From Girardinichthys multiradiatus (Eukaryota; Chordata; Actinopteri; Cyprinodontiformes; Goodeidae): a DNA stretch of 64,000 nt. The stretch lies in the NCBI RefSeq assembly GCF_021462225.1, contig NC_061795.1:51864880-51928879 (forward strand). Reading direction: 5' to 3'. Below the pieces are notes generated by a model. The model worked only from the letters and a program-made list of their open reading frames with translations, did no database searches and was not told the origin of the DNA. A program made the position numbers and the translations under genes. Shown in pieces: positions 1 through 11,400 of the stretch; positions within the stretch are counted from its first letter, which is position 1; the number at the start of each line of letters is the position of its first letter.

Positions 1-1531
1 AACTACAGGCCTATATCAAACCTCTCCTTCATCAGTAAGATTATTGAAAAAGCTGCGTTTCAACAGTTAAACAACTTCCTAACAACGACCAACCGCTTCG
101 ATGTCTTCCAGTCAGATTTCCTGCTCACCACAGTACAGAGACTGCTCTTGTCAAGGTGTTCAATGACATCCGTATAAATGCAGACTGTGGAAGAACCACA
201 GTGCTGGTATTATTGGACCTTAGTGCAGCATTCGACACTGTTGATCACTCCATTTTATTAGAGCGCCTGGAAAACTGGGTCGGCCTTTCTGGTCCAGCAC
301 TCAGCTGGTTTAAATCGTACTTGAAGAACAGGGACTTTTTTGTGTCAGTAGGTAACTTTACATCAGAGACACAAAAATAACATGTGGCGTTCCCCAAGGG
401 TCCATCTTAGGGCCCCTCCTATTCAATATCTACATGCTCCCCCTAACTCAGATTTTAATAAACAACGTAAGTTATCATAACTATGCAGACGACACACAGC
501 TATACGTTACGATGTCACCAGGTGACCATGAACCCATTCAAGCGCTGGGTAAATGCTTAGAAGAAATCAATGCATGGATGGGCCTAAATTATCTTCAGCT
601 GAATCAAAACAAAACTGAAGTAATAATCTTTGGACCAAAGGAAGAACGTTTAAAAGTTATCACACAGCTTCAGTTAATACAGCTAGAAACCACCAGTCAG
701 GCTGGAAACCTGGATGTAGTGATGGACTCAGACCTGAACCTTCAGAGGAACATAAAGACAGTAACAAGGTCGGCCTTCTATCACCTAAAGAACATCTCCA
801 GGATTAAAGGACTAATGTCTCAGCAGGACCTTGAAAAACTAATTCATGCGTTCATCTTTAGTAGAATTGATTACTGCAACGGTGTCTTCACAGGTCTGCC
901 TAAAAAGTGGATCAGACAGCTGCAGTTGATCCAGAACGCTGCTGCCCGCGTCCTCACTAGAACTAAGAAAGTGGAGAACATCGGCCTGGTTCTAAAGTCC
1001 TTACACTGGCTCCCTGTAGCTCAGAGAATAGACTTTAAAATACTTCTGTTAGTCTATAAATCACTGAATGGCTTAGCACCAAAATACATTACAGACTTGT
1101 CAGTGGATCAACCAGCCAGACTTCTCAGGTCTTCTGGCTCAAATCTACTCTGCAGAAACAGAACCAGAACCAAACATGGAGAAGCAGTTTTAGTTCTTAT
1201 GCTCCACTAATCTGGAATAAACTCCCAGAAAATTGTAAAAGCACCGAAACCCTAAGTTGCTTTAAATCAAGATTAAAAACTTATTTGTTTAGAGTGGCCT
1301 TTGACTGGGCCACTGTTATTAGTTAAGTTTTCAGTCCAACTTTCCTTTCATTTTCTTGTCCATCATTCTATTCTATTCTCTTTATTTTATTTTACTTTAC
1401 TTTTTTTAAATTACCTCTGTTTGATTTTATCATATGATTTGTTTTTCTGTGTATTTATTTGCTTTGTAATTGTATGTACAGCACTTTTAGTGTCTTGTTG
1501 CTGGAAAAACGCTATATAAACTTACCTTACC
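1..1531 (+). mobile_element. L2-type LINE, 3' part, cut by window edge
   Basis: Non-LTR retrotransposon reverse transcriptase, sense strand. The segment opens in the RT domain (NYRPISNLSF at base 1). The 'DLSAAFDTVDH' block lies near 220-250 and the catalytic YADDTQLY near 481-504. The C-terminal part ends with a LKTYLFR-type tail around 1270. The AT-rich 3' UTR ends near 1531 with the 'GCTATATAAA' tail usual for L2 elements. The reading frame is broken twice, near 375 (before the [13 protein letters not shown] block) and near 1195, so it is not functional. The 5' part lies outside the window. Confidence 0.8.
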
Positions 1532-1764
1532 TTAATAATATTTCTTTAAATATTTTAATAAATAAAGGCAGCTAATTAGACACCGTTGAGAATTAGTCAT
1601 CCAGAAGGTTGGTTTTATTCAGCAGATCCTTCTTTAAAACATTATTTTATTAAAATAATATTTAATCTGATCTTTCATTGTGAATGGTTGTCTAAACGTT
1701 TGCTGATTATTTTCTAAGTTAGTTCCAAGACTAACTTTACTTAACTTCCAGATTCTTCAAGATA

Positions 1765-1964
1765 CAGGTCCTTCTCAAAATATTAGCATATTGTGATAAA
1801 GTTCATTATTTTCCATAATGTAATGATGAAAATTTAACATTCATATATTTTAGATTCATTGCACACTAACTGAAATATTTCAGGTCTTTTATTGTCTTAA
1901 TACAGATGATTTTGGCATACAGCTCATGAAAACCCAAAATTCCTATCTCACAAAATTAGCATAT
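1765..1964 (+). repeat. Left 200-bp terminal inverted repeat of the Tc1 element
   Basis: Begins CAGGTCCTTCTC next to TA. It matches the reverse complement of 3175-3374 with only scattered mismatches and ends at the shared ATAT. It contains outer and inner similar blocks about 170 bp apart, the expected transposase binding sites. Confidence 0.9.
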
Positions 1965-2041
1965 TTCATCCGACCAATAAAATAAAAGTGTTTTTAATAC
2001 AAAAAACATCAACCTTCAAATAATCATGTACAGTTATGCAC

Positions 2042-3046
2042 TCAATACTTGGTCGGGAATCCTTTTGCAGAAATGACTGCTTCAATGCGGCGTGGCATGG
2101 AGGCAATCAGCCTGTGGCACTGCTGAGGTCTTATGGAGGCCCAGGATGCTTCGATAGCGGCCTTTAGCTCATCCAGAGTGTTGGGTCTTGAGTCTCTCAA
2201 CGTTCTCTTCACAATATCCCACAGATTCTCTATGGGGTTCAAGTCAGGAGAGTTGGCAGGCCAATTGAGCACAGTGATACCATGGTCAGTAAACCATTTA
2301 CCAGTGGTTTTGGCACTGTGAGCAGGTGCCAGGTCGTGCTGAAAAATGAAATCTTCATCTCCATAAAGCTTTTCAGCAGATGGAAGCATGAAGTTCTCCA
2401 AAATCTCCTGATAGCTAGCTGCATTGACCCTGCCCTTGATAAAACACAGTGGACCAACACCAGCAGCTGACACGGCACCCCAGACCATCACTGACTGTGG
2501 GTACTTGACACTGGACTTCTGGCATTTTGGCATTTCCTTCTCCCCAGTCTTCCTCCAGACTCTGGCACCTTGATTTCCGAATGACATGCAGAATTTGCTT
2601 TCATCCGAAAAAAGTACTTTGGACCACTGAGCAACAGTCCAGTGCTGCTTCTCTGTAGCCCAGGTCAGGCGCTTCTGCCGCTGTTTCTGGTTCAAAAGTG
2701 GCTTGACCTGGGGAATGCGGCACCTGTAGCCCATTTCCTGCACACGCCTGTGCACGGTGACTCTGGATGTTTCTACTCCAGACTCAGTCCACTGCTTCTG
2801 CAGGTCCCCCAAGGTCTGGAATCGGCCCTTCTCCACAATCTTCCTCAGGGTCCGGTCACCTCTTCTCGTTGTGCAGCGTTTTCTGCCACACTTTTTCCTT
2901 CCCACAGACTTCCCACTGAGGTGCCTTGATACAGCACTCTGGGAACAGCCTATTCGTTCAGAAATGTCTTTCTGTGTCTTACCCTCTTGCTTGAGGGTGT
3001 CAATAGTGGCCTTCTGGACAGCAGTCAGGTCGGCAGTCTTACCCAT
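2042..3046 (-). CDS. Tc1-family transposase, full length (334 aa)
   Basis: DDE-superfamily transposase that cuts and pastes its own element at TA sites in the nucleus. The N-terminus has a helix-turn-helix (GCSQSAVSRHL, residues ~33-43) followed by a basic stretch (GRKKCGRKR) that could act as linker or nuclear signal, then a second HTH. The catalytic triad is visible: D in LFSDESKF, D in FQHDLAPAHSA, and E in SPDLNPIENLWD. Length fits the family (about 335-345 aa). There are no stops or frameshifts. The start is the first ATG, followed by GKTADLTAVQK, a usual Tc1 opening. Confidence 0.95.
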   Translation of the reverse strand: MGKTADLTAVQKATIDTLKQEGKTQKDISERIGCSQSAVSRHLSGKSVGRKKCGRKRCTTRRGDRTLRKIVEKGRFQTLGDLQKQWTESGVETSRVTVHRRVQEMGYRCRIPQVKPLLNQKQRQKRLTWATEKQHWTVAQWSKVLFSDESKFCMSFGNQGARVWRKTGEKEMPKCQKSSVKYPQSVMVWGAVSAAGVGPLCFIKGRVNAASYQEILENFMLPSAEKLYGDEDFIFQHDLAPAHSAKTTGKWFTDHGITVLNWPANSPDLNPIENLWDIVKRTLRDSRPNTLDELKAAIEASWASIRPQQCHRLIASMPRRIEAVISAKGFPTKY

Positions 3047-3174
3047 GATTGGGGTTTTGAGTGATGAACCAGGCTGGGAGTTTTAAAGGCCTCAGGAATC
3101 TTTTGCAGGTGTTTAGAGTTAACTCGTTGATTCAGATGATTAGGTTCATAGCTCGTTTAGAGACCCTTTTAATG

Positions 3175-3374
3175 ATATGCTAATTTTGTGAGATAGGAAT
3201 TTTGGGTTTTCATGAGCTGTTTGCCAAAATCATCTGTATTAAGACAATAAAACACCTGAAATATTTCAGTTAGTGTGCAATGAATCTAAAATATATGAAT
3301 GTTACATTTTCATCATGACATTATGGAAAATAATGAACTTTATCACAATATGCTAATATTTTGAGAAGGACCTG
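3175..3374 (-). repeat. Right 200-bp terminal inverted repeat of the Tc1 element
   Basis: Mirror of 1765-1964, ending GAGAAGGACCTG before TA at 3375-3376. Confidence 0.9.
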
Positions 3375-3376
3375 TA

Positions 3377-4084
3377 ATCCTTGGTTCTCAAACATAAACA
3401 TTGCATGGTAATGTTGCATCACTCTTTTGGTCATAATTTCTAATCATCTTTAATCAATTTGTTTATATTGTACATAGTCCATTAGTCTTCATTATTCTTT
3501 AATTCTGATTGGTAGTTTAGTTGGATTGTTTTAGCAAAGTAAAGAGTTTGTTGATTGAAATATGTTTGACTTTAAGTTGACTTATTTTTGTTAATAAATT
3601 CTTGTATTTTAAGAAATTGTGTGAATTTATTCCATATATGTGCAGAGTTTATGCTGTTCAATAATGTCAGAGCTCGTCTCACACCTTTCTATTTTGTCCT
3701 AATACCATCACTTTACTGGGCTGGTATTCACAGGACAACCCTTAACAGACCCAAATATTATTTGATAAAATATTAAAATATTAATAAAAAATATTAAATA
3801 ATATTCTCAGATTCATAATCACAACAGCAGTTTAGTGAGTGTTCTAGTTAGGTAAAAAGTTTGTTGTGCCGGAATAGTTTGGTTGCAAGAAGGAATTATT
3901 TTTGTTCAATAAAGAGAATGTGTTTGTGTTTATTTTGTATAAAAGTGGTGTTCTGTCAAATAAGGTTAGTGCTTGTATCAGCCAGTCTGTTGTCCGAAGT
4001 ATTTATACTCCTCTACCCTGTCATCCTTTTCATCCCTGACCACACATCTTTTATAAATTTCAGCTGGATCTTGTTCTCCATTCT
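3377..4084. other. Unassigned AT-rich DNA
   Basis: Between the Tc1 element and a LINE 3' end. I see no exon of either host gene, no long ORF with recognisable content and no repeat I can name. Confidence 0.6.
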
Positions 4085-4905
4085 ACCGAGATTCAAGATT
4101 CTTTATTGTCATTATGTAACCATAATGAAATTTGGCTGAGACCCGGCTCAAAAGACACACATGTAGGTTATAGACACAATTTACAAAATCTAGAAACACT
4201 TGTAGAAAAAGAGATCATGTGTACATGCAATGTGGCATGAAGTATGTAGTATTTACATAAAGTTCAGCTTGTGCTGAAACAGATGGGCTGGTTGTCTGAT
4301 TGTTAGCAGGGATGTTGAGTGTCTGCCTGCAGTAGGACTGCGGCCTTCACTGCTTTGGTAGCGAACGCGTTCCTGAATCGTCTTCCTGAAGGAAGTGGGA
4401 CAAACAGCGTCCAGGTGGGTGTGGTCTATAGTAAGGTGTCTGGTCCTTTTCTGGACTCGTGCAGCATAAATCAAGTCCAGACCTGGTAGACGACATCCCA
4501 CAATCCCCTGTGCTGTCTTCACCACCCGTGCTAAGTCCTTTCTCTCCTGTGGCGCAGCTCCCATACCACACTGTCACACTGAGGCACAGGATGTTTTCAA
4601 TTGTGGCCCGGTAAAGGTTTGTGAACAGCTGAGTAGAGAGACCAGTCCGTTTCAGCTTTCTGAGAAAGAAGAGCCGTTGTTGGGCCTTCTTTACCAGGTG
4701 GGAGGTGTTCACAGTCCAGGAGAGGTCAGAGGAGATGTGAATGCCCAGGAACTCTATGCTGTCCACATGCTCCACCACCTCCACCTGTATGCAGAGAGGA
4801 GCGTTGTTTGATTTGACACCCACCACAGTGGTGTCCGCAAACTTCACAGACGACACCACTGTGGTGGGTCTCATATCTAACAATGATGAGACCTATTACA
4901 GAGAT
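4085..4905 (-). mobile_element. Rex1-like LINE, 3' part, with inverted 5' end
   Basis: Minus-strand LINE fragment. The 3' tail is at 4085 (reverse complement carries AATAAAGAATCTTGAATC). Upstream is the RT C-terminal region (VKKAQQRLFFLRKLKRTGLS and a VWYGS block) in the 4883-4347 and 4564-4253 frames, so at least one frame break. At about 4835-4852 the orientation flips: from there the plus strand reads FTDDTTVVGLISNN, the catalytic-loop region that should lie just upstream of the minus part. The family call (Rex1/Babar-like) rests on the RT blocks and tail and is tentative. Confidence 0.7.
4815..4872. repeat. 21-bp inverted repeat at LINE inversion junction
   Basis: Arms 4815-4835 and 4852-4872 match with one mismatch, loop of 16 bases. 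Both arms encode the DTTVVG segment of the RT, one per strand, because the two oppositely oriented LINE pieces overlap here. Confidence 0.85.
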
Positions 4906-5294
4906 CCAGCTGCACAAAGCATTGTTTCAGCCTGAAAAGGAAGAATTACGGTGTTTATAAAATAATAATCAGAATGAAGGCAACAGTAATGCAGCTACTC
5001 CAACATACTGCCACCCTGAGCCGCTCAGTTCCAGAAAATCCACTTTTGTGGAGATATTTAATAAAGAATTCACTATCAGTGTGTGTTCGGGTTGCAGCGT
5101 CCCGAGTTAAACACAAAGCAAAGGATGGCGCTGCCTTGCTGTGGTGACATGCAGCAGCGGTTGTGTTCGCGTTCTGTGCTTCGTTAATGAGTTGTGTTTT
5201 TACTAATGTGGACTTTATAACTGACCCATTAAGGATTTGGCAGTATTTCTAAGTGTCTTTTTAATGAATATTTGAACTCTTATGTTAACCAACT

Positions 5295-7765
5295 TGAGTG
5301 ACTTCAGTATAGCCATGATTTCCTCATTGGATGCAGGAGCTCAGCTGCTGGGTAACCACTAGCCAGATTCCTCCCTGGAACTCATCAGGGATATGTAGAG
5401 TTTCTAAAGATATTTTTTCGGGCACTAGAGGCCTTTATTTTTCATTTTTCGAGAGTAGGCAGACAGGAAAGAGGGGCAGAGAGAGGGGGAGACATTTGGC
5501 AAAGGTTGCCAGGACGGCCGCATTGAGGACTATGTAACCCCTACACCACCAGCGCCACGCCCATATGTAGAGTTTCTGAACCACCTGGATGGCATACAAA
5601 GGCCTGAATGACTCCAGAAGAGCCGTGATTTTCTTATTAAATACAGGAACTCTGCTGCTGGAGATCTACCAGTCGGCATGTCCCCTGAAATTCATCGGAG
5701 ATGTTTGGAGTGTCGGAACTGCCTGGATAGCGTGCAAAAGAGTGGAGGCGGTGGAGGGAATCGGCTCGGACCTGGCAGTAGCAGAGTGGCGCTGAGACAA
5801 ATGAGGAAGCGGGGTCGGAAAGGAGGAGTATGTTGCAGACCTGGCTTGAACCAGAATTCAAAAACATTTGTGTGATTGCCCTTACAGAAACTTTGCTGAC
5901 AGCTGATGATTGGAGTCAGGACTATGAGCTTGGTGGATTCGGCCAACCAGTTTGCCTTGATCGTGATGGACAGCTTACCGGCAAATCACATGGAGGGGGC
6001 GTGGGCCTATCTGTAAATTCATGCTACTGCACCAATGTCAGGATAAGGAAGTCCTTCTGCTCTCCTGATGTTGAACTTTTATGTTTCTCTTCGCCCTTTT
6101 TATCTCCCAAGAGAAATCTCCCAGATATTTATAACTGTGGTGTATATTTATCTGAAGGTAAACATGGTAAATGCTACATCTACTACTGCAGATCATTTTT
6201 ATGATCTGCAAAGTATCTCTCCTGATGCTCCACATTTTTTATGGGAGTTTTCAATTCTTGTTGCCTCAAGATGTCTTTGCCTCATTTTTTCCAGTATGTT
6301 AAATCCCCAACAAGCCATAATGGGGTATTGTATAAATGTTCACTTTCTGTGAAAATAGCATCATCCACCAGAAAATGATTACATTATACCTTAATAACAA
6401 GCCCTCGGTCAGTAAATCTTTAAAAGTTGCCTTAAATGGGAAAAAATTGACTTTTAAAGAGGGGAATATGAATCTATATAAAAATGCTCAGAAGTTACTG
6501 AAAAGGAAAATAAAGATGGCCAAGATTAAATACAGAGATAAAGTTCAGGAGGAACATGAGAGCGGTAATAATCCATGACTTGTCTACAGGACAAGCAATT
6601 AGGGCTGTCTTACTCCAAACACTCTGACCTCGCTCTTGCCAAAGAGCTAAACCAATTTTATCTCACATTTGATTCTGGTGACTTTACAAAACACTAGCTA
6701 GAATACAAGACTGTGTCAGAAGGTAGTAAGATCTGTATTGAAGATCTAGGATTTGGAGGACGTTTGAAGAGATAAATACTAGGAAAAGCCATGGCTCAGA
6801 TTGTATTATTGGCCACTTACTTAAACATTGTGCCCCCTTCATGTGTGGCATTTTTACATCGATCTTTCAGAGCTCTTTCACACAAAAAAAAGTTCCTGCA
6901 ATATGGAAGCATTTCATTATTATACCAGTAGCTAAAGTTAAATCCCCAAAAGCGCTAAATGATTATCGACCAGTGGCCCTCACATCTCTTGTGATGAAAT
7001 TATTTGAACAGATAGTTAAGAGAAAACTAGTGCAGACAGTGCAGAGCAAAATCGACCCACTCCAATTTGCTTATCAGGCAAGAAAAGGGGTGGATGATGC
7101 TACTGCTACGCTCTTGAAGTATGTTGTTGGCATTTAGAGGGCACAAAATCATATGCACATCTATGTTTTATTGACTTTTCTTCAGCCTTCAATTGCATGC
7201 AGCCCCACATATTAGCCAGGAGATTGGCTGATCCTTCGCCCTCTGTAAGAAGGCCAACCAGGGGCTGTTCTTCTAAGGAAATTTAATGTTTTATTTTCCC
7301 TTTATTGAATCTGTTTCAACTTTTGGAATGATGTGCTGGTTTGGTAACCTCAGCTTGCCAAACAAAAAAAGTTATTAGGTGTAGTTACTGTCTGTACTAA
7401 GATTCTTGGTGCTGATCTGAGAAACCTTAATCTGGTCTTCAGAACAACAGTGATTAAGAGGACAACATCAGTTCTCTATGATCCTTTGCACACCCAGTTC
7501 AGGCTCCAACCATCAAGAAGGAGGTTTACACATGCCCAGAAAGGAAGATCTAACAGATACTTACGATACGGTCTTTTATTCCCTTAGCTTTTAGGTTTTT
7601 AAAATAATTTCTGATAGTTGTGTTGCCTAGAGTTCTGATATTATCCTGATATTATCCTGTAAGGTTGTTTGAATGTTCTTTTTTATTTTGTGTGTGCGTT
7701 GACTTGTGGACTCTGATGTAAATTAATCGCCCCTTGGGGACAATAAAGTATTGTAAAGTCTAAAG
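5295..7765 (+). mobile_element. Rex1-like LINE with endonuclease and RT remnants
   Basis: A long plus-strand LINE relic. The 5' UTR consists of ~137-bp tandem monomers (about 5300 and 5610 onward), one hosting a SINE. Around 5815 a basic KRGRKGG stretch starts the ORF. The AP-endonuclease domain follows (ALTETLLTADDW, GGGVGLSVNS, then a frameshift near 6070). The RT N-terminal half is at 6841-7137 (DYRPVALTSLVMKLFE, QFAYQARKGVDDA) and reaches FIDFSSAFN near 7170. Bases about 7215-7290 skip the catalytic FADD region entirely, an internal deletion. The C-terminal FGMMCWFGN block is near 7325. The 3' end near 7740-7765 has an AATAAAGTATTGTAAAG tail. Confidence 0.8.
5406..5562 (-). mobile_element. 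tRNA-like SINE with 15-bp target duplication
   Basis: A 157-bp insert flanked by identical ATATGTAGAGTTTCT copies (5391-5405 and 5563-5577). Read on the minus strand it opens GGCGTGGCGCTGGTGGTGTA, resembling a tRNA-derived A-box head. It continues through a CT-rich body and ends with an A/T-rich tail. It interrupts the first monomer of the LINE 5' UTR. Assignment to a named SINE family is uncertain. Confidence 0.75.
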
Positions 7766-8322
7766 AAAGCGGGAACCTTCCCTTTCAGTGTTTTGCAGAT
7801 GCAGTAATGCTCTTATCAAACCTGTAAAGTCAAAACTGGTCATGGATCTTACAACTGGCCAGGATTGTTGTTCATTCGTTAGGAGTTTGAAGGGAAGCAG
7901 ACACCCTGTGGGTCTATGTGTGGTTAGTCTTCCAGTTCATTAAAAATCACATTTTCACACTGTTTGGAGCGGCAGTCCAAGGCTTTTCAAATATAACCGC
8001 CATGAAACAATCTAAGATTGATATTGTGGTGTTCTGATTTCACAGTTGTTGGTGCTGCATGTTATAATGCTGTTGTGATGATCTGTGTTCTCAGAGTGCA
8101 ACGACAGTCCAGCTGGAGGAAGAACCTCTCAGGGTAAAGAACCGCCCAAGCTTCAGACCCCACAATGTAAACACACACAAAAACAGCTTCAGTAGATGCA
8201 AGGTTCCTGGAAGAACATCTTCAAACTGAACAAGTCGTGCTTTAGTTTGCGCCTGAGTGTAAAATAACACAGCCACAGTAAAGCTTCAGTGTTATTCTGA
8301 ATACAGTGTTGCAAATGATTAC
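7766..8322. other. VPS9D1 intron or downstream sequence, nothing assigned
   Basis: Lies immediately downstream of VPS9D1 exon 9. I looked on the minus strand for the next exon and saw no convincing coding segment with splice sites. Confidence 0.5.
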
Positions 8323-8405
8323 CTGAGCAGGTAGGAGACCAGGTCTAACACCAACGAGGAATCAGGATTCTTCTTTATGCTGGCTCTCCACTGTTTGGGC
8401 CAATC
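8323..8405 (-). CDS. vps9d1: VPS9D1 exon 9, last one found
   Basis: 83 nt encoding [17 protein letters not shown] to SYLL, phase 2 out. Acceptor CTTTTAG, donor GTAATC. No downstream exon was found in 1-8322. Confidence 0.92.
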
Positions 8406-11400
8406 CTAAAAGCACAAAAAAATAACCACTCAGTATTTTGTTGTTAGAGGACCTTTGCGATTCACTGATGACAGAAACTCTCCACAGGATACACAACCCT
8501 GGAGTCAGAGTGGGCTCCATCTCTTCACAGGATTGTGTACTTAAGTCCATCCTGCAGCCTGTGCACATACACTGCCTGGATTTAACTAAGCAAATAGGTA
8601 CGAGCCTCCCATTGGATAATTACTGCATGGGCAGTATATTGATGAGTTTTTGAGGTTTAATAAGGAAGGGCCTACTTCGCATTTATTGATATGAGAGAAA
8701 GATCTCCCTTTGGGTATCTGAACAGCAAAATGGTTTTATCAAAGGGAGCCAACTCTTTTTTAATACACGCAGTCTTTTCAATGTCATTTATTCTAAGCAT
8801 TCTTCTGATTTACCTGAAATAAAAATAGTAATTTCCCTCGATGCTGAAAAAGCAATTGACAGGGTGAAGTGGGAGTACTTGTTTATGGTTTTGAAGAGGT
8901 TCGGATTCGGGAATTTCCAAAATGGGACTGAACATAAATTGCCTTTATTTGCAGAAGATCTGTTATATGTAGCCTTTTCAGGCTATAAATTGAATTCAGA
9001 GAAAAGTGTATGCTTTCCCATAAATACTGCTGTTTGTGGTCTTCAACAGTCTGATTTAACTTTCAAACTTAATCTCACAGGATTTAAGTATCTAGGTATA
9101 AATGTGACATGCTCTTTATACGACATCACTTCAGCTACTTTCTCCCCTTTTATTACTTAGCTTCTGATATCCAGAGGTGGCGTAATCGGATTCTTTGAAC
9201 AAGTTAATTTGTGGTTTTATTTGGATAGGGAAACCACCAAGAGTTTGTAAAACTACAAAGATGCAAAATTAGCGGTGGACTTGCATTGCCCAATTTTTAA
9301 TTATACTACTGGGGTGCCCACGTCCTCCAAAATATGTTATTGATTAAAACCGTCCAGCGCTCATTGGTGCAGACTGGGACCATCATCCTGTACTGGGTAC
9401 TTACTATCAGGTCAGATTTTTTCTTCTTTGCCAATAAAACCCTCGTTATACACTAATAGTCAAGTACAGATGTTTCAGAACAGATGGCGTTTTAAATTTC
9501 TTGCTGCCTTTTCTTTGTGCCTTTAATTAATAATCATTTGTTTCCTCCATCTCTTTCAGATGCATTATTTTCAGTTTGGTATGACACAGGTAGAAAACAA
9601 ATACAAAACATATACATCTCAGGCAGTGGTGATTGTTCTAAGACTGCAAGGGAAGCTCAGCTTCCCCTAAAATGTCAAAAAATAAGTGATCAAATATATA
9701 CTGTTGTGTGTACATGTCATTGACTAAATATACGCTACAACGCGCTCAACTTTTGTTCAGAATCAACTTCTTATCTCAGGTAACGACGCAGCTTTCCTCT
9801 CACTCATTCCTGCAGCTTCACAGCTTTAAACAGTGAGTTCAGTAGTGAAGTAAAAATGCTGGGCTTTGTCCCGCCCATCGGACGCTCAGCTTCTGCATGA
9901 TGATTGGATGATCTGTCTGAGGCTGAATCCCTTTTTGATTGACAGCGAAATCAGCGAATGAGCGATCTTGAAATTGAGCTTCCCCTCCATGAAAGACCAG
10001 CATCCGCCATTGATCTCAGGGGTATTTGATAGTTTTGCTAATTTATTTTCTAAACATAATTTACTTGAGCTGCATTTGTTTCGTTATTTACAAATTCAGA
10101 ATTTTGTTTCTAAATGTTTCCCGAATTTTCCCTCAGTGCCTCCCATACAGCATTGGGAAATAATGCAACAAATAATAATACAACAGTTCACATCAGATAT
10201 CAAAGATGCACAGGTGCAAATCCTGACTATAAAAGCATTTATAATGTATCCAGCAACACATTTTTCTGGCACTTATGGTGACCTATAGACATTTGGCAAA
10301 TTAGTTTGGCCACCTGGTCATAATGATGTCAGATATATGTCTAACGCTTGCTGTCACACTTACATGGTCCTGCTCATATTCAAGTACATTGGCATAGAGA
10401 AGGCGCTGCTCTTGCTCATCTGCAGTCAATGCCCCAAATGCAACCAACCTCCTGTTGAGACAAACACACACTGCATGTTACAGATCTGCAATTTATGTCC
10501 TTGGGTGATGTTATTGACAGTTTAGTTAAATATGGATGTCAACCAAAAATGCGTGTGTGGTCAATGATACGACCTCTAGACTTTCCAGACAGAGAATAAA
10601 CAATGATGAGGCACGTTATGTCAAAACATAGCAAATGACGATGCTTAGATAGATGCCACTGAACAGACCTGCAACCAATCTGAGGTAGAAAACCTGTGGC
10701 AAAAAGGTGTTTCAGAGGTACCTCCTCACCTAGAGGTGAGCAAGACCTCAAGTCTGCACTTAGAGTTAAGTCTTCACAGAAATGATGTTGATGAAGAAAA
10801 TGTGTTTACCTGTTAGCTTCTTCCTGAAGCCGTAGTCTCCTTTCCTCCACCTTCCTCTGGAGCTGGTGTTATTGTTGAGAAAAGCCACAAAATGCAAAAC
10901 GTCTAATGTGCCAACCATAGGTCATAACAGAAAAACATCAGGAAAGTGAACAGACCTCAGGATACACTGCTTTTGTCCACATATCAACAGGACAGAGATG
11001 CTTTGGTGGCAAACGTGGACCTACTCCATGTACAGCTGGAGGGCTCAAGGTTTTCTGAATGGTGATACGTTTTCTGGCCAACTACAAGACTGCCAAAGTT
11101 TCTTCTAGGTGTATTTCTCAGCCCAACTTGTTTACAAGCATACTTCCATCCATCTGAAGAATGTCCACACATATTAAAGACACCTTCAATTTAATCTTTA
11201 CTATGAAATGACTGAATTTCAATGTTCTAAATTCCCAAAAAAAAAAAAACCTGCAGATTTTACCTTAGTTTCCATAAATGTTTACCAGTTTTAACACTTT
11301 ATTTGCATTTGTGTGGATGTAGAAATATATCATAAAATAAAACCTTACAGAAAACCTTCACAGAAGTTAATCTGGCTGTCCCTCAGTTGAACAACAAATT

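Larger units (their letters stand above)
1765..3374 (-). mobile_element. Complete Tc1/mariner transposon, apparently intact
   Basis: A 1610-bp DNA transposon flanked by the TA target duplication (1763-1764 and 3375-3376). It has 200-bp terminal inverted repeats differing at only a few positions, and a single uninterrupted transposase gene on the minus strand. Each arm carries two similar blocks: an outer one just inside the tip (CTCAAAATATTAGCATATT) and an inner one at the arm's inner end (CTCACAAAATTAGCATATT). This is the IR/DR layout known for Sleeping Beauty-like elements. Integrity of ORF, repeats and target site suggests a young insertion. Confidence 0.95.

Noticed and set aside
2133..3086. 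Plus-strand open frames over the Tc1 transposase
   Set aside because: Shadows of the minus-strand gene; no independent coding features.
5425..5562. A functional tRNA gene in the SINE head
   Set aside because: Only an A-box-like start is visible; no cloverleaf or B box of good quality.
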